A DNA stretch of 64,000 nt from JAOSJL01 sp963704035 (GTDB lineage Bacteria > Actinomycetota > Acidimicrobiia > IMCC26256 > JAOSJL01), in contig CAVPGR010000002.1 in NCBI GenBank assembly GCA_963704035.1, forward strand, positions 310,001-374,000, in the 5' to 3' direction. This document shows, piece after piece, positions 15,357 to 21,678 of this stretch. Within the stretch, counting starts at the first letter, position 1; every line of letters begins with the position of its first letter. The notes under the pieces are model-generated. The model ran no database searches, was not told the DNA's origin, and saw nothing but the letters and a program-made list of their open reading frames with translations. The translations under genes and the position numbers were made by a program.

Positions 15357-15400
15357 TCCTCCTCGTGTCGTTCCCGGCCGAGGGCCTGAGGATGCAACGT

Positions 15401-15420
15401 GTCGGGACGAAGGTCCCGAA
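15401..15420. promoter_or_regulatory. DevR/DosR-type box
   Basis: GTCGGGACGAAGGTCCCGAA matches the mycobacterial DosR consensus TTSGGGACTWWAGTCCCSAA at 17 of 20 positions, including both GGGAC/GTCCC core half-sites. It lies 126 bases upstream of the nirK operon and 200 bases upstream of the tgs1-like gene. The encoded DevR-like regulator (19571-20239) retains the EKTVKNYVS recognition helix. Binding is inferred. Confidence 0.65.
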
Positions 15421-15486
15421 TGGCGCGTGCCCGTGTCGGTCAGCCGCCTGTCGCAGGAGGGTCTTCCGGGTCGTTCGCTCCCTTCG

Positions 15487-15508
15487 GACAGGGCCACCCG
15501 GCCCTGTC
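15487..15508. repeat. Perfect 9-bp inverted repeat
   Basis: GACAGGGCC-ACCC-GGCCCTGTC is a perfect hairpin or operator-like repeat in the region upstream of the tgs1-like acyltransferase. No matching repeat was noticed elsewhere in the window. Confidence 0.5.
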
Positions 15509-15619
15509 GCCGAGGCCGGCCGATCCGGCACTGTGGCGACGTGAACTCGTGCGTCGGGCGCCGGCGGCACGGTGAATGCACGGTGAATGGACGCGGCAAA
15601 TCGGGGAGAGAGTGGACCG

Positions 15620-17044
15620 GTGACGGATCGACTGAGCGCCATGGACGCCGCGTTCATCTCCGGTGAGACATCCGCCTGGCACATGCACGCGGGCGCGTTG
15701 ATCCTCCTGGATCCCGCGGAGGCCCCCGACGATTTCGGCGTGGACACCTTCCGGAAGCTTCTCAGCGCGCGCCTTTCCTCGCTCGGGCCGTTCTGTCGGC
15801 GGCTCGCGCCGGTTCCCTTCGGTCTCGACACGCCGGTGTGGGTGACCGACGCGACCCTCGACGTGGACGCACACGTGCGCGCTGTCGGCGTTCCCTCTCC
15901 CGGCGGGCCCACGGATTTGGGACGGCTTGCCGGGGACCTGTTCGCGAGCAAGCTCGACCGGAGCAGACCGCTGTGGGAACTGTGGTTCATCGAAGGGCTG
16001 GCCGACGGCCGGGTCGCGTTGCTGGCGAAGGTCCACCACGCACTCGTCGACGGTGTCGGAGGCGCGCGGCTGTACGAAGCCCTCTTCGACATCGAGCCCG
16101 ACGCCCCGTTCGAACGACCCGACGAACCGGCCCGTTCGATCGACGAGCGCGCTCCGAGCGATGTCGAACTCGTGGGCTCGGCGCTCTGGAAGCTGGTCGG
16201 CACGCCGCTACGGGTCGCCCGGACGGCGTGGCGCCTTGCTCACAGCGTCGTTCCCCTGGTGCGGTACCGCTATTCCGAGGAGTGGTCCGACGCCACCCTG
16301 CCATTCCAGGCGCCGCGGACCTCTTTCAATCACGCCATAACCGCGCGGCGCGGTCTCGCGTTCGCCGACATCCCTCTCGACGACGTCAAGGCGGTGAAGC
16401 GCGCCCTCGACGTCACGGTCAACGACGTCGTCCTGGCAGCGTGTGCCGGGGGGCTTCGTCGCTACCTGCTCGAACGCGACGAGTTGCCGGATCGTCCACT
16501 GGTCGCACAGGTCCCGGTCGCGGTGGCACCCGATGAAGGTCAATCCGAGGAGGTCGGGAACCACGTCGCCGTGATGGGCGCAGCACTGCCCACCCACGTG
16601 AGCGATCCGGTCGCCGCTGTTCGCGAAGTCGCCGTGACCACGCGTAGCGCCAAGAGCCTCCAGAGCGCGCTGGGCGACGACGTCGTCATGCGTCTGGCCG
16701 AGTCGGTGCCGCCGGGTCTCGTGGCGGCCGGTGTCCGTAGCTACACGAGACTGCGTCTGGCTGAGCACCACCCACCCGTGTTCAACCTGATCGTGTCGAA
16801 TGTGCGCGGGCCTTCGATGCCGCTCTATGCCGGAGGAGCACGTCTCGTCGGCACCTACCCGATGGGGCCACTGCTCGACGGCGGCGGTCTGAATCTGACC
16901 GTTCTGTCATCGGCGGAGTCGCTGCACTTCGGCTTCCTCGTGTGTCCCGACGTGGTCGAGAACCCGTGGGCGCTGGCGCGCCACACCCGCGACGCTTTCG
17001 ACGAGTTGTTCGCCGCGACCCGCGAGCACGCGGTGACGGCATGA
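15620..17044 (+). CDS. Wax ester synthase/diacylglycerol O-acyltransferase (tgs1-like)
   Basis: WS/DGAT acyltransferase of about 474 residues that esterifies diacylglycerol or fatty alcohol with acyl-CoA to make storage lipid. It has the catalytic KVHHALVDG motif (HHxxxDG, near residue 133), the N-terminal LSAMDAAFI entry and the C-terminal FNLIVSNVRGP segment of the family. GTG at 15620 was preferred over ATG at 15587 because GGGGAGAG precedes it at a fitting distance. The next gene follows after 37 bases. The order acyltransferase, PNPOx-like protein, DevS, DevR resembles the Mycobacterium tuberculosis Rv3129-Rv3133c locus with tgs1, so hypoxic lipid storage is likely. Confidence 0.9.
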   Translation: MTDRLSAMDAAFISGETSAWHMHAGALILLDPAEAPDDFGVDTFRKLLSARLSSLGPFCRRLAPVPFGLDTPVWVTDATLDVDAHVRAVGVPSPGGPTDLGRLAGDLFASKLDRSRPLWELWFIEGLADGRVALLAKVHHALVDGVGGARLYEALFDIEPDAPFERPDEPARSIDERAPSDVELVGSALWKLVGTPLRVARTAWRLAHSVVPLVRYRYSEEWSDATLPFQAPRTSFNHAITARRGLAFADIPLDDVKAVKRALDVTVNDVVLAACAGGLRRYLLERDELPDRPLVAQVPVAVAPDEGQSEEVGNHVAVMGAALPTHVSDPVAAVREVAVTTRSAKSLQSALGDDVVMRLAESVPPGLVAAGVRSYTRLRLAEHHPPVFNLIVSNVRGPSMPLYAGGARLVGTYPMGPLLDGGGLNLTVLSSAESLHFGFLVCPDVVENPWALARHTRDAFDELFAATREHAVTA

Positions 17045-17081
17045 CGCAAACACGCTCGCGCCCGGAAGATCGAGGAGGACG

Positions 17082-17540
17082 GTGTCGGTGACGGACCAAC
17101 GTATGGAGGGTTTGACACGCGAGGAATGCCTCGGCCTCTTGGCGACCACGTCTCTGGGTCGCGTCGCGGTCACGATCGGGGCGGTTCCGGCAGTGCTACC
17201 GGTGAACTACGCGCTCCTCGACGACGCCGTCGTATTCCGCAGCGCGCCCGGAACCAAACTCAGTGCCGCCGTCCTCGGCACCGTCGTGGCCTTCGAGGTG
17301 GACGAAGCCGACTCTGTCGACCACTCGGGATGGAGCGTCCTCGTCGTCGGCCACGCGGCGGAACTCCGGGAGGGCCCCCAGCTCGATGCTGCCAAACGCC
17401 TTCCGCTCCAGGCGTGGGCCGGCGGGGACCGTGACCACTTCGTGCGGATCGAATCGGAGCGGATGTCGGGCCGCCGACTCGGCCTCGGCCCCTTTCCCGG
17501 CGGGCGTACCGACGCGCGCGAAACCCACGGCATTCGCTGA
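17082..17540 (+). CDS. Pyridoxamine 5'-phosphate oxidase-like flavin-binding protein
   Basis: PNPOx-like split-barrel protein of 152 residues. Typical features are the N-terminal helix (LTREECLGLLATTSLGRVAVTIG), the PAVLPVNYALLDDAVVFRS strands and the WSVLVVGHAAEL core. Family members bind FMN or F420. GAGGAGG lies 5 bases before the GTG at 17082. A second GTG two codons later is possible. The gene follows the tgs1-like gene and converges with the DevS-like kinase, a neighbourhood also seen around Rv3129 in mycobacteria. The substrate is unknown. Confidence 0.85.
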   Translation: MSVTDQRMEGLTREECLGLLATTSLGRVAVTIGAVPAVLPVNYALLDDAVVFRSAPGTKLSAAVLGTVVAFEVDEADSVDHSGWSVLVVGHAAELREGPQLDAAKRLPLQAWAGGDRDHFVRIESERMSGRRLGLGPFPGGRTDARETHGIR

Positions 17541-17544
17541 GTCG

Positions 17545-18693
17545 CTACCCGGCCTGCCGCGAGCCGACCGGGACACTCCACACGAGTTCCGTTCCGCCCG
17601 CGTCCCGCTCGTTCAGTGTGAGTGAACCTCCCAGGGATTCGGCCCGCTGGGCCAGATTGCGAAGTCCGCGGCCCTGACCGTCCATCGGATCCGACGCGCC
17701 GGGGCCCCGACCGTCGTCGAGGACGAGGAGGCGGACGTCGTCGCCCGCGTGCAGGACGATCTCGACGACCCTCGCGTCCGCGTGTCGGGCCACGTTCGCC
17801 AGTGCCTCCCGGAGAGTGGCGACGAGCTCGTCGGCGACGCGGTCAGGTGTGACGACGTCGACCGGGCCGTCGAACCGTATCTGCGGACGCGCCCGCAACC
17901 CCGGCGTCATTTCGTCGACCACCTGGAGCATCTCGGTGCGGAGCTGTCGACCGGGCAGAGCCTCGGTCTCGAGGCCGAAGATCGTCGTGCGGATCTCCCG
18001 AACCGTGTCGTCGAGCTGATCCACGGAGGCGTCGATGCGCCCTCGAAGGTCGGGATCCTCGACGACACGCGCTGTGGACTCGAGCGCCATACCGATGGCG
18101 AACAGGTGTTGGATCACCCTGTCGTGGAGGTCGCGCGCGATGCGTTCACGTTCGGTGAGCACGGCGACGCTGCGATCGCGCGTGTGCAGCCGCGCGTTCT
18201 CGATGGCGATCGAGGCCGCTGCTGCGAGGGTGACAGCGAGGATCTCATCGCGTTCGGTGAACTCGTCACCGCCTTCCTTCTCACAGAGATACAGGTTTCC
18301 GAACGCCTGCCCGCGTACCAGGATCGGGACACCCAGAAACGAGCGCATCGGTGGATGGTCCGGTGGGAAGCCGACGGAGTCGGGATGGTCCTGGAGCCTG
18401 GCGAGGCGGATGGGCTGCGGATCGCGTACGAGCAGCCCGAGGATCCCCCGACCCTCGGGCGGGGCGCCGATGGCTTTGATCTCGTCGTCGTCGAGTCCGA
18501 CCGGGACGAACTCCGAGAGCGATCCGTCGTCGTCGAGCACACCGAGAGCGCAGTACCGGGCCCCCACCAGGCTGCGGGCCGACTCGGCGATCCGACGAAG
18601 CACCGTCGGCAGCTCGAGGTCGCCCGCCACGCTCAGGACGGCGGCGAGCAGCTCGTCGAGGCGTGGATCACCGGTGACGTGGGGAGGGTGCAT
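17545..18693 (-). CDS. devS: GAF-domain sensor histidine kinase, DevS/DosT-like
   Basis: Sensor kinase of 382 residues with one GAF domain (about 28-170), a HisKA_3 dimerisation helix with phosphorylated H190 in ARDLHDRVIQHLFAIG, and a C-terminal ATPase domain (VLDDGRGPG and GRGLRNLAQRAESLGG). The GAF sequence, including the GFPPDHPPMRSFLG segment, closely resembles the heme GAF of mycobacterial DevS, which senses O2, NO and CO. The proximal heme histidine is expected in this segment, from memory. Mycobacterial DevS has two GAF domains and this one has only one. It is divergent from the membrane protein and DevR-like genes that follow on the other strand. Confidence 0.88.
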   Translation of the reverse strand: MHPPHVTGDPRLDELLAAVLSVAGDLELPTVLRRIAESARSLVGARYCALGVLDDDGSLSEFVPVGLDDDEIKAIGAPPEGRGILGLLVRDPQPIRLARLQDHPDSVGFPPDHPPMRSFLGVPILVRGQAFGNLYLCEKEGGDEFTERDEILAVTLAAAASIAIENARLHTRDRSVAVLTERERIARDLHDRVIQHLFAIGMALESTARVVEDPDLRGRIDASVDQLDDTVREIRTTIFGLETEALPGRQLRTEMLQVVDEMTPGLRARPQIRFDGPVDVVTPDRVADELVATLREALANVARHADARVVEIVLHAGDDVRLLVLDDGRGPGASDPMDGQGRGLRNLAQRAESLGGSLTLNERDAGGTELVWSVPVGSRQAG

Positions 18694-18772
18694 GACACGT
18701 CGAGTCTACGGATCAGGGGTGTCCACCTACGGGCGCGGATCGATCTGCTCGGGAGGTGGGCAACGCCCTGAT

Positions 18773-18785
18773 TAGGCTGCGTTTC
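18773..18785 (+). promoter_or_regulatory. Candidate -10 element for a leaderless transcript
   Basis: TAGGCT at 18773-18778 is followed by seven bases and the GTG at 18786. No ribosome site precedes that GTG. The same hexamer and spacing occur at 482-493. Confidence 0.4.
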
Positions 18786-19571
18786 GTGACCCAGCTACCG
18801 CCACCGCCGGGTGCTCCGCCACCACCGCCTGCTGTCCCGCCGCCGCCGGGTGCTCCGCCACCACCCTCGGGACCTGGTCCGGGCTCGGGGCCACCGCCGG
18901 TGCCTCGGCTTCCGGCATCCGAACGCCTCCGGCTCGCCTACCAGCGGCGTTACGAGAGCGACTACATCTTCGACTACTGGAGTGCGCTGGGCTGGACGGT
19001 CCTGACTCTCGGCGTCTACGGCATCTACGTCTTCTACCAGGTCATCCGGCGCGACCGCGACCACAATCTCCGCCGGCTCGAACTACTCGACGCCGGCATC
19101 GCGTTCGCGTGGGAACAGGCCGAAGTGCAGGGCAAAGACGAAGAGCTCCGCCCCAATTTCGAGCACGCCCAGGCATACCTCGATGAGTTGCGCCGACTCA
19201 CGACCGAGTTCCGCGACCCGGTCATCTGGCTCGTGATCTACCTGTTCGGCTCCTCCATCGCCGTCTTCGTCGGCTTCTATCTCGTCGACAGTGACCTCAT
19301 CCGTCACGACACGAACGAAGGTGGCGTCGAGGATGAGCTCGCGACGATCTTCGCTGCGTTGGGTCAGCCGCTCCCCGTGCCCGACGCAGCACGGGTGAAG
19401 AGCCCCGACAACATCGCAGGGCGCATCGTCGCAACGATCTTCAGCTTCGGCTTCTATTTCCTGTGGTGGTACCACGACATCTTCGAGGAAGGGAACCGCC
19501 ACTTCCGCGCCAACTGGGTCTGGGAGGACTCACTTGCCGGGGCGGTCCAGGCGATGGGACACGCCGCCTGA
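18786..19571 (+). CDS. Proline-rich membrane protein between devS and devR
   Basis: Unrecognised protein of 261 residues. The first 50 residues are almost entirely Pro/Gly/Ala repeats of PPPPGAPPPP type. A globular part follows with hydrophobic segments near 64-83 (SALGWTVLTLGVYGIYVFY), 140-165 and 215-232, so it is a membrane protein resembling DUF4234-type proteins. GTG at 18786 was chosen for the leaderless -10 element. The frame opens from 18756. Its stop overlaps the devR-like ATG by one base, and its start is divergent from devS. It could be an accessory of the two-component system, but no function is known. Confidence 0.72.
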   Translation: MTQLPPPPGAPPPPPAVPPPPGAPPPPSGPGPGSGPPPVPRLPASERLRLAYQRRYESDYIFDYWSALGWTVLTLGVYGIYVFYQVIRRDRDHNLRRLELLDAGIAFAWEQAEVQGKDEELRPNFEHAQAYLDELRRLTTEFRDPVIWLVIYLFGSSIAVFVGFYLVDSDLIRHDTNEGGVEDELATIFAALGQPLPVPDAARVKSPDNIAGRIVATIFSFGFYFLWWYHDIFEEGNRHFRANWVWEDSLAGAVQAMGHAA

Positions 19572-20239
19572 TGTCACCCACGGGCGAGGAAACCACACCG
19601 ATTCGGGTCTTCCTGCTCGACGACCACGAGGTCGTCCGCCGGGGGCTGCGGGAGATGCTGGAGGCGGACGGACACCTGGATGTCGTGGGGGAGGCCTCCA
19701 CCGCGGCCGAGGCGCTCTCGCGTATTCCACCGACCCGTCCCGACGTCGCGGTGCTCGACGTGCGCCTTCCCGATGGCAACGGTGTCGACGTGTGCCGGGA
19801 GGTGCGTTCGTCCCATCCCGAGATCCAGTGCCTCATCCTCACGTCGTTCTCCGATGACGAGGCGCTGTTCCAGGCGATCATGGCGGGTGCCGCGGGCTAC
19901 GTGCTCAAGCAGGTGAGGGGTTCGGATCTCGTCGACGCCATTCGCCGTGTCGCCGCGGGACAGTCGTTGCTCGACCCCGCCGTGACGGCCCGGGTGTTGG
20001 AGCGGTTGCGTCAGCCGCCCGAGGAGGACCAGCGACTGGCACGACTCACGGATCAGGAGCGCACCGTTCTGGCGCTGATCGCCGAAGGTCTCACCAACCG
20101 CCAGATCGGAGAGCAGATGCACCTGGCGGAGAAGACGGTGAAGAACTACGTCTCGAACCTGCTGTCGAAGATGGGGTTCGAGCGGCGCACGCAGGCCGCG
20201 GTCTACGCCGCGCGGCTCGACAAGCGCCCCGAGGGTTGA
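19571..20239 (+). CDS. devR: NarL-family response regulator, DevR/DosR-like
   Basis: Response regulator of 222 residues. The receiver domain has acidic D17-D18, phospho-acceptor D63 in VAVLDVRLPDGNG and the conserved Thr/Lys positions (LTSF, LKQ). The C-terminal LuxR/NarL helix-turn-helix (about 154-215) reads LTDQERTVLALIAEGLTNRQIG, then LAEKTVKNYVSNLLSKMG, then ERRTQAAVYA, nearly as in mycobacterial DevR, including the base-contacting Lys/Asn residues. This supports recognition of DosR-type boxes such as 15401-15420. ATG at 19571 overlaps the preceding stop. It is cotranscribed with the proline-rich membrane protein and probably phosphorylated by the adjacent kinase. Confidence 0.9.
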   Translation: MSPTGEETTPIRVFLLDDHEVVRRGLREMLEADGHLDVVGEASTAAEALSRIPPTRPDVAVLDVRLPDGNGVDVCREVRSSHPEIQCLILTSFSDDEALFQAIMAGAAGYVLKQVRGSDLVDAIRRVAAGQSLLDPAVTARVLERLRQPPEEDQRLARLTDQERTVLALIAEGLTNRQIGEQMHLAEKTVKNYVSNLLSKMGFERRTQAAVYAARLDKRPEG

Positions 20240-20265
20240 CGGGTCTGACGATCGTCGGTCTTGCT

Positions 20266-20730
20266 CTAGATCCCCGCCGGAGCGTCGAGAACCGACCCGA
20301 CGGCTTCGAGAACTGCATCGCGGGTTGCGGGAAAGCGCACCAGGTGGTGTCCTCGCACGAGATCGGAAAAGCGCTCCAGCGTCGGTGCGGGCGCCTCGAG
20401 GATCACCGGGGTGTCGGGGAAGCGCTGCGCGAGGGAGGCCACCACCTCGCGGTGGTTCGTGTCGGTCATCCGCAGTCCGTGGTACACGACGTCGGTGCGC
20501 TCGACGAGCGCGCACGTACCCGAGGCCAACAGGTCACACTTCTTCCGCGCGCTCTTGTCGGGCCCCTCGCACGTGGCCACGTCGTAACCCGCGTCCGTGA
20601 GGATCTCGGCTACCACGTCGAGTTCCGTGACGTCATCGATCACCACGAGGACGCGCGGCCGGCCCGATTGTGAACCCCAGTCGTGGTTCTGGACCGGTGA
20701 CTTCTGACGACGAAACGTGCGCGTCGTCAC
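20266..20730 (-). CDS. Receiver-like protein of unknown function
   Basis: A 154-residue protein that looks like a degenerate receiver domain: RPRVLVVIDDVTELDVVAEILTDAGYDVATCEG matches the first beta-alpha-beta of CheY-like proteins, and VILEAPAP could be the later strand. The expected phospho-acceptor Asp strand is replaced by CALVERTDVV, so phosphorylation is doubtful. The start is GTG at 20730 with GCAGGAG upstream. It converges with the devR-like gene, and a weak DevR-like sequence lies upstream within mobB. The role may be regulatory. Confidence in function is low. Confidence 0.65.
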   Translation of the reverse strand: MTTRTFRRQKSPVQNHDWGSQSGRPRVLVVIDDVTELDVVAEILTDAGYDVATCEGPDKSARKKCDLLASGTCALVERTDVVYHGLRMTDTNHREVVASLAQRFPDTPVILEAPAPTLERFSDLVRGHHLVRFPATRDAVLEAVGSVLDAPAGI

Positions 20731-20787
20731 GGACGTACTCCTGCGGCGGGCATGCGCCCCATCGTGGTCACCGCCAGGCGTTTCTCG

Positions 20788-21423
20788 CTAGGGTCGAAGG
20801 TCCCCCGACGACCGGATCGTCAACTCCACCGTTCGTGGCTCGTCCACGCCCTTCAAGGTTCCGACCATGCCCAGGACCGTGCCCACCACGATCTTTCCGG
20901 CGAAGCCGACCAGGGGGACGACCACTCCGTCGACGGTGAGCGTGACCGGCGTCTCCGGGTCGCCTCGCGCCTCGTCCGCCAGCGACTCGACGAGGCCGTC
21001 GAGATCGTCCGGGTCGCACCGACCTTGTTCGTCGGTCCGCAGGTCGGCGAGAATCGGTCCGGCGGCCTCACGGGGCTCGTCGTCGACGGCGGTGACCCGG
21101 ATCTTCGACCACGGCGCCTCGTGGAAGCCCTCCACGAGCACGAGATCGCAGCCGGCGAGGCGGGTCAGCGCCCGGTCCGGGGTCGGGCCCGTGGCGTCGG
21201 GCGCGCACCTCTCGAGTACGAACAACTCTTCGGGTCCCACCACCGCGACCGGGTCGGCGCCCGCGGCACGCAGACGGCCCGAGTCGCTCTCGGGTCGATC
21301 GACATCGAAGCCCTTGTGGGCGTGCTTGAGATAGCCGACGCGAAGACCACGGGAACCGAGCCTTTCCACGAGCGAGGCCGCCAACGTCGTCTTGCCCGCG
21401 CGACTCGCACCCACGATCCCCAC
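20788..21423 (-). CDS. mobB: Molybdopterin-guanine dinucleotide biosynthesis protein MobB
   Basis: MobB-type GTPase of 211 residues with P-loop GASRAGKTT at 5-13, then the family sequence LRVGYLKHAHKGFDVDRPESDS and the LVLVEGFHEAPWSKI motif. It assists attachment of GMP to molybdopterin to form the bis-MGD cofactor that all three molybdenum enzymes in this window need. GTG at 21423 was chosen because the P-loop sits five residues in, as usual, but no strong ribosome site is present. The same frame is open upstream through a 15-bp tandem repeat that would encode WAEAQWAEAQW, so a longer N-terminus is possible. A C-terminal extension of about 50 residues follows the core. Confidence 0.88.
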   Translation of the reverse strand: MGIVGASRAGKTTLAASLVERLGSRGLRVGYLKHAHKGFDVDRPESDSGRLRAAGADPVAVVGPEELFVLERCAPDATGPTPDRALTRLAGCDLVLVEGFHEAPWSKIRVTAVDDEPREAAGPILADLRTDEQGRCDPDDLDGLVESLADEARGDPETPVTLTVDGVVVPLVGFAGKIVVGTVLGMVGTLKGVDEPRTVELTIRSSGDLRP

Positions 21424-21430
21424 GATTCCC

Positions 21431-21474
21431 CACTGCGCCTCCGCCCACTGCGCCTCCGCCCACTGCGCCCACCG
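21431..21474 (-). repeat. 15-bp tandem repeat before mobB
   Basis: Two exact copies of a 15-bp unit (21431-21445, 21446-21460) plus a partial third (to 21474). On the minus strand each unit contains GGAGGCGCAGTG, an SD-like sequence five bases from a GTG. It shares GGAGGCGCA with the repeat at 15273-15316. Confidence 0.85.
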
Positions 21475-21601
21475 ATGACCTCCCTCACGCTTCGGTTCCG
21501 GGATCCGTGAGGCTAGGGCCTGGTGGCCCGGCCGAGGTCATCGTCATCACAGATACGAAACATCGTTTCCCTCGCTGTGAGAGGTGACCCTCGGCGGGAG
21601 T

Positions 21602-21625
21602 GTCGGGACCTTGGTCACTGTCCCG
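21602..21625 (+). promoter_or_regulatory. Possible DevR-like site upstream of the nxrA-like gene
   Basis: GTCGGGACCTTGGTCACTGT matches the DosR consensus at 13 of 20 positions with an intact left half-site (TCGGGAC). A second right half TGTCCCG follows at 21619-21625. It ends about 55 bases before the start at 21679. It shares TCGGGACCTT with the minus strand of the strong box at 15401-15420. The right half is poor, so this is tentative. Confidence 0.35.
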
Positions 21626-21678
21626 TCAGCCTCCCTCGCCGTCACGATGGAGCGAGTACCGGTCGACTGGGAGGTGGC

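Noticed and set aside
13265..15397. 710-codon frame on the - strand as one large protein
   Set aside because: Only the last 99 codons (MIP18 protein) are meaningful. The rest is an out-of-frame reading of the 12-TM membrane protein.
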